64,000 nt of DNA from Conoideocrella luteorostrata (taxonomy: Eukaryota; Ascomycota; Sordariomycetes; Hypocreales; Clavicipitaceae): NCBI GenBank assembly GCA_032433595.1, contig JASWJB010000005.1, positions 124,001 through 188,000 of the forward strand, in the 5' to 3' direction. The stretch's first letter is position 1, and the number at the start of each line of letters is the position of its first letter. Made by a program: the position numbers and the translations under genes. Below the pieces are notes generated by a model. That model worked only from the letters and a program-made list of their open reading frames with translations. It did no database searches and was not told where the DNA came from. Positions 32,777-43,679 of this stretch are shown here, one piece after another.

Positions 32777-33869
32777 CTTGAATGATTGACACTACGTGGA
32801 GTCGAGATTGATAAGGGAGGGCGACAATAGTGACGATATGCGAGTGGGAGGTGTTGTGTAAGACAAATGCTTCAGTGAAGAAGTCCTGACAGGAAATGCG
32901 GAGCAAAGCGTTATCAATTGAAATTGAATCTGGAATGGAGAGTCAAGGTGAAAAGGGAAAAGTGAACTGAGGGTGGTTTATCCCGTCCCAGCTTGTTCGT
33001 AGAAACTCAATTCAAGCGCCGGATCGATCGAATCGCCGCCCAACTGCTAGCAAGCAGCAAGCCCAGGTCAGCAAGGTTAGTTCTTAGTTAGTTACTCCGT
33101 ACTTGGAAAACGGAGACCCCACTCCAATGCTCCTCGAATCGAATCAGGTACGCATCAGCCTGCGAAATACACACGCTTGAGACAAGCTGCATCGACAGCT
33201 ACCAACAAATCCGGTTTCCTTTTGCCCCCATCGGGAGTAATTCCCTGTTTTTTCCTGTATTCCTTATTCACAGCTGCCCCGTTCTTTCCGGAGCTCCCAA
33301 CAGCTCTGGCAGCCGGCCCCCAAACCGTAGGTTTTCTCCGCTCTTCGCTGCTGCTGCTGCTGCTGCTGCCGCCATCGTCATGCCACCCCGACGTGAAATT
33401 TGCATGTGATTGCTGCGTACCTCATGTTGACGTCATCCACCGCGATGTAGCGCCCGGCAGTTTGGATTCTGGTGCGGGCGGCACGTCCGGGAGCCGCACA
33501 GCCCAGACCCAGCGAGACCCCAGCGAGACCATAGCGAGACCACAGCAGAGGCGGCACGGCTTGACACTCCAACGGTGATTGGTGAAACAATGCACGTCCT
33601 GGCATCATTTTTACGTCGGAACTGTCAGATAAGGAGGATCAGAAAAGTCAATTGACTCGTGTGTTTTTTTGTGGGCTGGCTGGTTTTGGAAGTAAAAGCA
33701 TGTGAAAGGGCATTTATTCATATTCATTTAGCGCATCCTGCCATGTAACCACCTTCCAATTCGCTCACTCACTCTTTCTTATTACTTCTTTGTGAACATC
33801 GTTGTACTCCGTATAGCTTCATACATTCTCAACTGCGTAGCTGCAATTGGGATATTTTCCATCGCCGTG
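32777..33869. promoter_or_regulatory. Divergent upstream region, SigF-like gene / monooxygenase
   Basis: About 1.1 kb without a recognised gene. It contains TACTCCGTA copies at 33093-33101 and 33805-33813 (the latter 57 bp before the monooxygenase ATG, probably in its 5' leader), a (GCT)8 microsatellite at 33347-33370 and an imperfect 12-bp tandem repeat (CAGCGAGACC-type) at about 33511-33546. Confidence 0.5.
33347..33370. repeat. (GCT)8 microsatellite
   Basis: Eight uninterrupted GCT units in non-coding DNA. Confidence 0.9.
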
Positions 33870-35554
33870 ATGCCTTCCCGCTCGCAGCTTGTCAATCCTC
33901 TCATCAACCCGCTGCTGTTCATCTACCAGATCCTACAATGGATCATCAACATCACGTTGTCGCCCAGCCCGCCAAAAGCGGATGCTGAGCTCTCACGGCC
34001 CAAGATCGCCATCATCGGCGCTGGCATCACTGGCATTACCGCCGCGGCGCACTGTGTCGGCCATGGCTTTGACGTCGCCATCTTCGATGCTGGAACCAAG
34101 GAGCAGCTCGGTGGTATTTGGAGCGTATGTTTTTAGCTGCCGATTGAGTCCTTTCCCGTGAATGCTGACTGACAACCTCTCGCCAACTAACAGAAGGTGA
34201 ATGATACGTCCGCCCTCCAAATCCACTCCGTCATGTACCGATTTCACCCCTCGGTCAAATGGGAGCGCGGTTACCCCAACCGCAAGCAGATCGTCGAACA
34301 GGTCACGCTGCTATGGAAGCGCTATCGCCTCCAGAAAAAGACCAGATTCAACTTCAAGGTCACAAAGGCGTATCAAGATGACGAGTCCCGCTGGATCATC
34401 AATGACCCCTCTAATGGTCGTTTTGAAGGCTTGATTGCCGCTGTGGGAACGTGTGGCGATCCCAAGATGCCGACTCTTCCTGGAATGGAGCAGTTCAAGG
34501 GTGAAATTTACCACTCGAGTGAATTGACTGGGTATGAATGGACTCATTTGCGCCCATTATTTTCTTTTCTTTTCGGAAGCCCCGACTAACAGAAATATGG
34601 TGTAGCAAAAATGCGCAAGGTAAAAAGATTGCTGTCGTCGGAGGTGGTGCTTCTGCTATCGAAGCACTCGAATTCGCCGCAGCCGCCAAGGCAGCCAAAA
34701 TATCCATTATTTCCCGCTCCGATAAATGGATCATCCCACGAAACATCATTGTCGACACCCTCCTTTCCTTCAACGTGTTTGGTCAGGAGACATTTTTGTC
34801 GTTCATTCCAGAATTTTTCCTCAGGAAGCTCTTCTATCGTGACCTCGAGGACATTGCTCCCACGGATAAGGGCATCTTCATGGACACCCCCATGGTCAAC
34901 TCGGACATCATGGACAAGCTCCGCAACGGCACGGCCGAATGGATCCGCGGCGACATTGAGACTCTGGTAGAGAACGGTGTGCAGGTAAACCGTCGTGCCA
35001 AGGGTGTTCCAAAGGATGGTCCTGGCCACCAGGAGACCATTGATGCGGACATTGTCGTCATGGCTACTGGATTCAAGAGGCCTTCTCTATCATTTCTGCC
35101 TGATGATAGCTTCAAAGAGCCATACGGCCCTCCCAACTGGTACTTGCAAACATTCCCCCCCGTTCACCCCTCAGTTTCCGCCATCAACTGCACGTACATC
35201 TCTGCTATTGGCTCTGTCGGCAATTGGCACATCGGCATCTACACTCGCATTCTGCTCATGTTCCTCGTCGACCCTCTTACACGACCTAGTCCATATTGGA
35301 TGGAACGCTGGATCGACATGACCAAGTTGCTGAAGCAGACCAGCCCTACTGGCGCTTTTGACTTTTTTACCTATCTTGAGCTGGTATGGTGGTTTGTCTT
35401 TTGCGTCACCATCAACCCTTTCCGATGGAAGTGGGCTGTTTTTGTGTTCTTCGGGGTTGGTATCAATTTACCAAAGGCTTTTGTGGAGAGGGAAAAGAGA
35501 CTGTTGAATGGGGCCAAGGGGTATACGAACAGAGATGTGGGATCTAGCTTCTAA
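33870..35554 (+). CDS. FAD-dependent monooxygenase (FMO/Baeyer-Villiger type)
   Basis: Flavoprotein monooxygenase using NADPH and O2. Exons 33870..34124, 34194..34531 and 34606..35554 (introns 69 and 74 nt; donors GTATGT and GTATGA) give 513 residues. The FAD Rossmann motif is GAGITG (50-55) in KIAIIGAGITGITAAAHC; the FMO/BVMO-type fingerprint is FKGEIYHSSEL (F.G...H, about 183-193); the NADPH site is VVGGGASA (208-215); and the ATGFKRPS motif lies before the C-terminal part. Near the C-terminus a hydrophobic stretch LVWWFVFCVTINPFRWKWAVFVFFGVGINL suggests membrane attachment, and an N-terminal hydrophobic helix (FIYQILQWIINITL) points the same way. ATG 33870 is used; in-frame upstream sequence lacks ATG. 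No biosynthetic cluster partners are adjacent, so the substrate is open. Confidence 0.9.
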
Positions 35555-36560
35555 GGGAGGATGGCACGAGAAATCTTTGCAATGAGGTGTTTGGACACGT
35601 CTGGATGGAAAAAACAGGAGGCGTTAAAAGCGGACACGGTCAATGGCATTTGATATGAACAATAAGAGGCTCGAACATTGGAAAAAGGGATCGCTGTAAT
35701 TGAATATAGTCCACAGACGGATGTTAAAATTTCCCCCGTTGTTGGTGAATACATATCTGTTAGCCCCGGCACCTAACCAGAAATGAGCATTCTCTAAGAT
35801 CTTCCCTGACAGAATCCAGTGGAACCGTGGCGTTCAAGGCACATTCAGCGTGGGTTTAATAGAGAAGGTCTCGCGCGTGGGAGGCATCTAAATTTAAGCG
35901 ACCTTTGTTGGCCATTTGCTCCGCATGAACGCATGGTCAAGCTCAAGCGCTTGCCAACATGGGAAATCACAGACTAGATACTCTGCCATAAAAAAAGAAA
36001 AAGATTGCCCAGGACGATTGGGAAAGAATGAGTGAGGAGGAGACACTCATAGGCAAGTGTCTAGTGCTTGCGGCGCGAGATTTACATGTGAAACTTTAGG
36101 TTTGGATGGACTTGCAAAGTTTGACTACAACACAATGCTAACAAAAAAGGTAGAGCCACATTTGCTTGCTTTTGGATGGTTTGTACCCTATTGACGCTCA
36201 ATGTTTCAAGAGCAGTCCCCGGCATTCTTTATGGACAGGGAAGAGCGGTCCCAAGTGTTGTCACTAAATGGCAAGAACACACAGCCTTACGTCTCAATCC
36301 CCCATTAATTCTATCCAGCTACGTGCTCTCCTAACTTCTTCCCACACCAATGTCCCTCATGCAAGCTACAAATCGCCAACTATTGTTTGTTACGAGAGAC
36401 ACAATAGATTAGCACTGGTCATCCACATTATTTGTGCATAGTAGCATACCATTTTCTACAGCTCTGGACCAGTGTCCCATCATCCTTTCCGGGTCAAGTA
36501 TCAGTCAAACTCGTCCCCTTCCCCTGATTCGCTAGCCAAGAGGAGGCTGGGATTTACAGG
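35555..36560. other. Intergenic, no gene recognised
   Basis: Tandem spacer between monooxygenase and BTB genes. No motif beyond short A-runs. Confidence 0.5.
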
Positions 36561-37476
36561 ATGTCATCAACGGATTTTGCAAGGTTTGTCGTGATACTTT
36601 TCGCGGTGAATGCACGCTGATATGAATAGTTTCATGCCTTCACCCACCTTCAAATTTCTCATCGGTCCAGAAAAGAGGGAATATGTCCTTCATTCGACTC
36701 TCGTCGCGAAGCAATCCTCAAAGCTCAACATGCTCATCAATGGACCCATGAAAGAAGCTGAAGAAAAATGTGTTACATGGAGCGATACAAACGAGGGGAC
36801 TTTTATCCGATTCTGCGAGTTTGTCTACAAAGGATCCTACAGCGAGGGGAAAGTGACGAAGCGACCGATTGAAAAGGACATTGAGTTGGAGTTAGACGAA
36901 GCAGATGACAATGCAGTACCGCCAGCACCGTCCAGTGACCCCCCATCTGGCCCTCTCCCTGACCTCCCCCCCACCCCTCGAGAACTGCACAGGGTGCTAC
37001 CAACCGTCGTCGGCGATAGTAAAGAGCATTTGGATCACAAGGGCGACCGCTTACGGGCCAAATTAGGATCTCTGTATCCAAGGATGCGGCCCAAGAGGCG
37101 AATGCTCCGCAACACACCAGAAGATGATTGCAGTGAAATGTTTCTTTCTCATGCCCAGATATATGTCTTTGCGGACTATCATTGTATAGACGCTCTGCAA
37201 GAGCTAGCTCTAGCAAACTTGCGGCAAGCATTGACTGAGTATAAAGTTCACAAAGAAAGTTGCTCTGACGTGACTCAACTATTGAGCTTTTCTTTCGAAT
37301 CGACGGCGGAGGCGGATAAGAAAACTCGAACAGACCAGCTGCGATGTCTTGTCAGTTTGTTTGCTGCTTGCAACATCGAGCACCTTTGGAACGATGCGGA
37401 ATTTCAAGATTTCACCAGAGAAAATCGCGACTTCTCCTGTTGCCTCATAGAGGCTATGTTGGAGCGGCTGGATTAG
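36561..37476 (+). CDS. BTB/POZ-domain protein
   Basis: Fungal BTB/POZ protein; such proteins dimerise and often act as cullin-3 adaptors, but no substrate domain is evident. The BTB core spans the N-terminal third (PTFKFLIGPEKREYVLHSTLVAKQSSKLNMLINGPMKEA..., then ETFIRFCEFVYKGSY-like TNEGTFIRFCEFVYKG) and resumes after an insert at FLSHAQIYVFADYHCIDALQELALANLRQAL. The insert (about 100-170) is acidic and proline-rich. I favour a two-exon start: exon 36561..36583 (MSSTDFA) spliced by a 46-nt intron (GTTTGT...GAATAG, branch-like CTGAT) to 36630..37476, total 289 residues, because MSSTDFA.F is a usual BTB start in these fungi. The unspliced alternative begins at ATG 36610 or 36622, inside that intron. 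Domain call is firm; the first exon less so. Confidence 0.8.
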
Positions 37477-38689
37477 CGGGCACAATGGCTTTTCTCTTCG
37501 GCACGGTTCAACCATGCGTACATCTTTAGACAGTACACCTATGTAAACCAATATATGTGCTCATGTTGCCGCTCAAGGCATTCAAGGCTGCTGGGTTCCA
37601 AGTCTCCGTCGCTACAGAAGTTGAAGACGTGCCAGCGTGCAATGCCCGAATGCTTAATTGAAGTACGGAGTAAACAGCCGCTTTCTTACGCCGCCACATA
37701 TCACGTACATTCCACTTCACACGCAAAAGGCCCAACTCGATCTTTGGGCCAGAGGAAACAGTCCCCCCACACCAGCTGTAACAGCCATAGATAAGAACAA
37801 GCCCCAAACAATAAAAATCCCCAGCGGCTTGGACTTCACTAAACTTCACACCCGACTCCTATGACGTGGTCTTATACCCGGCAGCTAGGACGAGGTGGTC
37901 TGACAAATTATTGATTCGGAGGATATTCACAAATCGCTAGACCTAATATTTCTCGCAGATAAAAAGCTTGGCACTGCGGCTATGGGGCGTACCATGTCAC
38001 GCCGTTTTGACCCTCGTGGTATCGAAACAAGAGCACAGAAAGACCGCGATCCCCGACGCTGAGACGACCACCAGCTCTGCAGTGTTTGAAGAGGCCGCCG
38101 ATTTGAGCACCAGAGCGGTCCTGTGTGATTACCATGAGACTTACGGGGCGGGAAGTCCGGGTACACAAGAAGTTCTTAAGTTTTTACGCACCGCGATCGG
38201 TGCTGGAAGCAATCTACTGACGTGGCTGGTAGGACTAGTTTGTCACGGACGCCGCCATATGTCACCACCCCACTGGAAACGTGGAAGGACATATTTTGTT
38301 TTATTTGGAAGTGAACTTTCTCTAGGCTCGTAGCTGAAGAAAAGAAGCATAATTGTATGAGTGATGGGGCCACAGCTGACTTGGAGCTCTTGTCAGGCAA
38401 GCCGTTTGACTCGGCCAAACAGCTAACAGCATGAATGCACCATCCTGTTAGGTCAGGTTGTTGCGGACATTTGGACGCTACATTAATTTGTGCCTCTCGA
38501 GACCGAATTTCGTATTCATCCGGAGCCAGTTAAACCACGAATGAACACGGAGCGACATTTTTAGAACCTAAAACAAAACAAAGGCACCTTGGACGATGAA
38601 AGTCGTTTGTAACCGGGGGCATTGCGGCGCTATGTATGAAGCAGCTTGACCTCAGCACCATGCAGCGAGAATGGTCGCACACGCGTCAC

Positions 38690-38706
38690 TGACGTCACTG
38701 ACGTCA
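38690..38706. promoter_or_regulatory. Tandem CRE/ATF octamers
   Basis: Two perfect palindromic TGACGTCA sites (38690-38697 and 38699-38706) one base apart, the binding sequence of ATF/CREB bZIP factors. No confident gene starts within 1 kb on either side, so the regulated gene is unclear. Confidence 0.45.
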
Positions 38707-38754
38707 CTTGAGTTAATGTGAATTGAAGTAAAGTAAAATAAAGGAAAACAGCAG

Positions 38755-39141
38755 TTAGGATCCGTTCAGCCTTTGTTCCGAGGAGATAGCTATTTGCTTT
38801 CCCATCAAGCGGTCGATTTCTCGCGGAAAACCAACGCAAAGGGCAAAAGCACAAATGGTGGACGAAAACGGAGCACTCGGCTTTGCGTGAGGAACTTTAC
38901 TCCCACACCACCTTGCTATTAAACCGGATAATGAATTTGTACCCTCGCACGACCGAATACTGACGGCTTTCCATTCCGTGTCTGGGCAAATTCTGATTGC
39001 GGTCTGTCTCCCTTGATCAGAAGTTGGCAGGCTCTGACGCCTAACAGCAAACAATAAAACAAGGTCCATGAGCTCCACGGGAAGTCTCGGAACCGGGCTA
39101 AAATATCGCTCGTGTATTGGCCCGACGCGACTTCGAGCCAT
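38755..39141 (-). CDS. Possible F-box-like short protein or gene fragment
   Basis: A 128-residue ATG frame containing RYFSPVPRLPVELMDLVLLFAVRRQ near its start, which resembles the first half of an F-box (LP.EL....L). The remainder shows no family pattern and the second half of an F-box is not evident. It may be a fragment of a decayed F-box gene or chance. Low confidence. Confidence 0.22.
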   Translation of the reverse strand: MARSRVGPIHERYFSPVPRLPVELMDLVLLFAVRRQSLPTSDQGRQTAIRICPDTEWKAVSIRSCEGTNSLSGLIARWCGSKVPHAKPSAPFSSTICAFALCVGFPREIDRLMGKQIAISSEQRLNGS

Positions 39142-39552
39142 CAAGATTGCGGCTCAACCAGCGCCTCAGGACACTGCATCTGGGGCAAGCGCGGTGCTTC
39201 TATCCCGCCACATCACGGCCCTCCCCAAGGTTTGGGAAAACGAACAGACTTGCCACATGTAGTAACTAGTGCGATAGATTAGGAACAGAAATAACCTGTT
39301 CTGACGATACTCCGTACAAAGACAGCCCCGCTAGTTATGCGGACAGCCCTATTTATACTTAATAGCGCCACCTCACAGCCAATAGCGGCACGTGCCGGCG
39401 CAGTGGAAACAATAGACGATGTATTTTATTGGAGCCACGGGGATCAGCCGCTGCTAGCTAACTAACTGGCTTTGCGGTGGGAAAGGGTGGTTGTGTGGGT
39501 GGAAGAGCTCAAGACAGCAGTCACTGCCGACACTCTAACAACTTCGTATGCT

Positions 39553-40278
39553 TCAAAACACCCACGGTATGAACCTGGGTGTCTTCACATGATACTCCTC
39601 CCACTCCTTGCCAAACACGCCTTTCAGCATTGCCTCCTCATCCTGGACCCTAACCCAGATTGAGATGAGCGACATTAGCGCCAGACCAAGTAACAGTGCC
39701 GGCCACAGTCCACTTCGCATCCCCCACCTCACCAGCACGCTCGGCATCACACATCCCAGCACACCGTCCAGCCTCAACAGCAAACCAAGGTTGGCCACCC
39801 AGACAAGCCAGTTGGTCGGGTAGCTTGGATGTCTCACATGAGCATAAAGCCCGGTCGTCACCAAAGCCTTCGGCTTGGCCAGTCTGAAGGTGAAGTTCTC
39901 CCCCAGCTGCCTGAACGCAAGCAGTCGGATGGGGGCAGCAATGATGATGACCGCCAGCGCAACAGCAGTATATGATGACCATGTGAAGAGCGTGTCCGTT
40001 AGGTTGTGTCGACAAGGACATAGAGCCCACGGCGTAGATGGGTACAACACCGTGACGAGTGTGTGCCAGGTCCAGAGAGCGAGGGTGACGAAGCGTCTTC
40101 CGTTGATGGCTGCCGCTCCGGGTCCAACCGTATCTCTTGGGAGAGCCTCTGATGACCCGGGAGGCATGGGGCTGGGGTTGGGATTGGGAGGCAATAAACA
40201 CAGATGGGTGAGGTATGCGGCTAACAGGAAGGAAGCTGCAAGAGCGAAACCTGCGAGGCCTGGGCCGGTGGATGACAT
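39553..40278 (-). CDS. Isoprenylcysteine carboxyl methyltransferase-like membrane protein
   Basis: A 241-residue multi-pass membrane protein of the ICMT/PEMT-type methyltransferase family, which methylates hydrophobic substrates with SAM in the ER. ATG 40278 (MSSTGPGLAG) opens directly onto the first membrane helix; a 42-residue upstream extension in frame is charged and less likely. Membrane segments lie at about 8-28, 63-80, 97-120, 148-170 and 180-205. The family signature is complete: TTGLYAHVRHPSYPTNWL (RHP.Y motif) and, at the end, QDEEAMLKGVFGKEWEEYHVKTPRFIPWVF (EE..L...G..W..Y...T.R..P). It lacks nothing essential, but it is shorter than, and divergent from, Ste14, so it may methylate small molecules rather than prenylated CaaX proteins. 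Confidence 0.82.
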   Translation of the reverse strand: MSSTGPGLAGFALAASFLLAAYLTHLCLLPPNPNPSPMPPGSSEALPRDTVGPGAAAINGRRFVTLALWTWHTLVTVLYPSTPWALCPCRHNLTDTLFTWSSYTAVALAVIIIAAPIRLLAFRQLGENFTFRLAKPKALVTTGLYAHVRHPSYPTNWLVWVANLGLLLRLDGVLGCVMPSVLVRWGMRSGLWPALLLGLALMSLISIWVRVQDEEAMLKGVFGKEWEEYHVKTPRFIPWVF

Positions 40279-41691
40279 GTTGGGAAGTCGGCGTTGCTGC
40301 GAATGTGTTTTTTTTTTTGGTCCCTGGACACTGGGCGCGAATAAATGGGTAATAATGAGTGTTCTGCCATGCATTGCCTGACTCGTTGCTGAGCACACAC
40401 GCATGACGCTTCAAGTGTGCGATGCGAGTATCATGATGACATTTTATATCTTTCCGACATGATGCCGGCACTTGGACAACCAAAACGCGTCACCAAGCCG
40501 TCACCAAGGCCGTCCGCCTCACTTTTGAGACAGTGATTTGCCGCTGCAAGCCGTAACCGCAATTTACATGCTCGTAATCCATGCAGCCATTGCCTCAATC
40601 GCGGCAGCCACGTCCCATTAGTCTGCTCCGGACTCCCGAATTTCCCAGCAGCTAGTTATACGGAGTACGCATGGTGGATATCTCACCGCCATCCAGCACT
40701 GCAAACAAGGCAAGCACTTGCATATGGAATATGGACGTGCAGACGAAAAGTCCCTGCGCCTCAGGTTCCCTCCCCCCCTCCATCGGTAGACGTACATAAG
40801 ACGGAGGGGAAATCTGCCCATGGCGCCGCCGTTAAGCCGAAGGGACCAGTAGAAATAGAGTGCAACGATAAGAATATACACTTCCAGAAGCTGCAGATCA
40901 CAGCATGATTGGCTATTTGCCGCATCGTTGTGCGGCTGCTCGGTGGCGCATCCGTGGTCCGTGGTCCATGGTCCATGGTCCATTTGTCCGTCCTTCCAAG
41001 ACGTTTGGTGATGACGCGGACGGCGTGGAAGCGATATGGCATGATCAGAAAATTACCCGGAATACACATTGGAAGATTCTGCCTTGAATAGCCGACCACG
41101 AGAAATGACGAAAAAAAAAAAGGAAGGAGAAAGAAAGAATTACATAGCCAACTTGCGGGTATAAAGTCCCTCGCCCCCCCCTTCAACAGACAGGCAGCAT
41201 TCTCATCAGCAAGCATCAGATTCCTACAGATTTTTTAATTTCTCTACCTTTTAGAATAAACTTTTTTTCGTTTTTCGAAACAAAACTATGGAGCCCATTA
41301 CCTTCACCATTTCCATCCTCATTGTGTGTGGTGGCTTTTGAGGAGGTTGAGCATCGTGCCGGCCGCCATCTGGTGAGACGAGAGGGTAAGGCCGCCCTTT
41401 GCAGTCTCTGATTCACATGCTAAGATGCACATTCTAGGATCCTGCGGCTGTCAGAGATAGAATGGAGTGAGGCGACGTGCGAGAGCGGAGGAGGTGGTAG
41501 CTGGTGCTTGGCTGCTCTTTGGCTGCTCTGGCAAAGCTGTTTGTTTGGCGATGGACAGGACACCACTCTCATTTATTTGAACATTGGATTATATTCTCAG
41601 ATAGCTAGCTCACTAACGACCATTCGTTTACCTTGCATCACCCATCCTGTGCGCTCTCGTGAAAAAAGAAAAAAAAAATACATCGATACAG
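40279..41691. other. Intergenic, no gene recognised
   Basis: Upstream region of the ICMT-like gene and 3' flank of the NmrA-like gene. It holds a TACGGAGTA copy at 40659-40667 and a near-tandem GGTCCATGGTCC/TGGTCCGTGG repeat at about 40956-40983. Confidence 0.5.
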
Positions 41692-42612
41692 TCAGCCCCT
41701 CCCAACGACGTCCTCAAGAAGCCATTCCTCAAACGTAGTCGGCTCGAGATGTCCCCTCAGCCACGCCATATCTGCGCCATACGCCCTCTCCCCAATAAAC
41801 TCAAACATGGTGTTCAAGTCCTTGACCATCCATATCACCATCCTAGCAAGAAGCCCGTAGGTAACGGGCACTCCGCGCCCAGTGTGCTTCAGGAAGAGCT
41901 TGTCGACCTGATCAAAGCTCAGCTCGTCGCTGGCAATGGACAGCGCCTGGTTTCGTATGCCCGCGCTGTCAGGGTGGGCAAGCGCCTCGGCGGCCCATCT
42001 GCCAATGTCCTTTGTCACGGTGACTTGCATGGTCTTGCCCCTCATGTTCTCCCGCCATCCGGTCATGCAAAGCTGGCCGGGGAACCCCCAGGCAGCGTTG
42101 TCAGCGAACCAAGTCGGACGGAGAATGGTGTAGTCCATCTTGGGCGCGGCGGATGGCGATGCGCCGCACACGGCCTTCAGGTGCTGTTCGATGTAGAACT
42201 TGTCTGAGAAGGTCTTGCAGTACGAGGGGTCCTTGTCGCTGCGCTCGCGGCCCCCCCGGTCTACAGACGAGTACACAAAGTATGGGACGCCGTTGTGAGA
42301 GGCGGCGTCGATAAAGGCTTTGCCGTCAGAAAGCTCCGAGGGACCATGGGCCTGGGCGAGGAAGACACCCGTGTGGGGGACGATGCTGCGGTCCAGCTGC
42401 TCAAAGATGGCCGTGGGGTTCTTCAAGTCGCCCTGGATGATGTTTATGCCTTTGTGTTTTTGGAGTAGTTTTTGAGCCGCTGGCCCTTGTGCCTGGCGAG
42501 TCACCGCATAGACTTGTTTTGAGGTCACCTTGAGCGAAGGCTGCGCGAGGAGTGCGTCGACGACGGCACCGCCTTGGCGGCCCGTGGCGCCTGCAATGAG
42601 GAAGTACTGCAT
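41692..42612 (-). CDS. NmrA-like NAD(P)-binding protein
   Basis: A 306-residue single-exon member of the NmrA-like atypical SDR family, named after the nitrogen metabolite repressor NmrA of Aspergillus; members act as redox-sensing regulators or as reductases. The N-terminal Rossmann signature is FLIAGATGRQGGAVVDALL (GXXGXXG, about residues 4-22). Further family blocks are VYAVTRQAQ, GINIIQGDLKNPTAIFEQL, GVPYFVYSSVDRGGRE (YSSV strand), DYTILRPTWFADN and a C-terminal FEFIGERAYGADMAWLRG. The SDR Tyr-X3-Lys is not evident, in keeping with a sensor-like member. ATG 42612 starts right at the first beta strand. A dense cluster of TACGGAGTA words lies about 500 bp upstream. Confidence 0.88.
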   Translation of the reverse strand: MQYFLIAGATGRQGGAVVDALLAQPSLKVTSKQVYAVTRQAQGPAAQKLLQKHKGINIIQGDLKNPTAIFEQLDRSIVPHTGVFLAQAHGPSELSDGKAFIDAASHNGVPYFVYSSVDRGGRERSDKDPSYCKTFSDKFYIEQHLKAVCGASPSAAPKMDYTILRPTWFADNAAWGFPGQLCMTGWRENMRGKTMQVTVTKDIGRWAAEALAHPDSAGIRNQALSIASDELSFDQVDKLFLKHTGRGVPVTYGLLARMVIWMVKDLNTMFEFIGERAYGADMAWLRGHLEPTTFEEWLLEDVVGRG

Positions 42613-43679
42613 GATGGGGGGGTGCTGAACGACAGGATGTGGCGGACGGGATGGCTCATCAAACTATTTCGTTTCTTTTAATTCCGGCGCCCCTCAACTC
42701 TATATATGCTTCATCTTGAAGCTCTGCCAGAGCAGGTTTCGAGATAGTCGTCGCTGTCAAGGAATGATTACCAACATCGGGGTCTGAGTTGGCAGCTCGG
42801 TGAATTGGCCACTTACAAATATTGCAGGGCAATTCCCCGAGTTCCGCGCGCGGCAGCATGGCATGCATCTACGGAGAACATAGGAAAAGAATTAAACTTA
42901 CCGCGCGGGGCGGGGCTCTCCAGCTGGGGCGACATTGGGGCTGACCTGGACGGGGGGACCTGACCTAACTGCCCACCAATCAGTTGGGTGATGGGTACTA
43001 AAGTCTTTTCTGTATCTTCACCTCGTAATAACCAGCTACTAAAGCACTCCGTACTTCTAATTGACGCGCTAAAGGCAGCAGTCAATGGGGGCATTCAGGC
43101 CTTGACTGTGTAATGCTCCGTACTGTACGGAGTACGGAGTACCGCTTCCCTCCCTGGCCGAGCAGCCGAGTGGGCGATGTCTAAGTTACTCTTCAAAAGC
43201 GCTCTTCAATTACATCAGCCGACAAAACCAAGCAGCTTATGCGTTCAATTTACGCTTCACCATTCAGCCCAATTAGCTAATACTATTGGTACGTATAATT
43301 TCTGGTCCAAGAAGCCGCGGCTCCATTTCTACTTCAAATGAGCCTGAGATTCACCACTCCGCACGTACCAGTACCAGTGCAGCACATCCACGTACTCCAA
43401 CATGTTCCCTCTCCTCTCAGCGAAGTAGTCGCGGTCGGCGTCTTGAAACGGTAAGTTTTTATTTTTTTTGTCATTAATACCTAAGAAATATTAAACGTCT
43501 CAATTATATTGCTTGAAAGAGAGTGTTTGCCTCCCCCATTTCTTTTTTTTTCTGCGAGTAATTATTCAGCCTTGTACTCTTATGTTTGGTGCATCGTAGC
43601 ATGGACTCACTTTAATTTTTCTGTTGAGCGACGTGAGCATCGGGAGCGCCCACCACCGACGCAATCGTGCGCACCCAAC
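42613..43679. other. Intergenic containing motif cluster
   Basis: No gene recognised. Contains ACTCCGTAC at 43046-43054 and the TACGGAGTA cluster at 43116-43142. Confidence 0.5.
43116..43142. repeat. Cluster of three TACGGAGTA-family words
   Basis: CTCCGTAC (43116-43123), a 2-bp TG spacer, then two overlapping direct copies TACGGAGTA (43126-43134 and 43133-43141). The first and second words form an inverted repeat, CTCCGTAC-TG-TACGGAG. Confidence 0.9.

Larger units (their letters stand above)
37477..39552. other. 2.1-kb spacer with regulatory-looking words
   Basis: No firm gene. It holds a TACGGAGTA copy (37664-37672), a TACTCCGTA copy (39308-39316), a tandem CRE pair (38690-38706) and a weak F-box-like frame on the minus strand (38755..39141). 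Confidence 0.5.

Noticed and set aside
33177..33578. 133-codon frame with a Leu run
   Set aside because: The Leu run is the (GCT)8 microsatellite, and the frame begins with TTG, not ATG.
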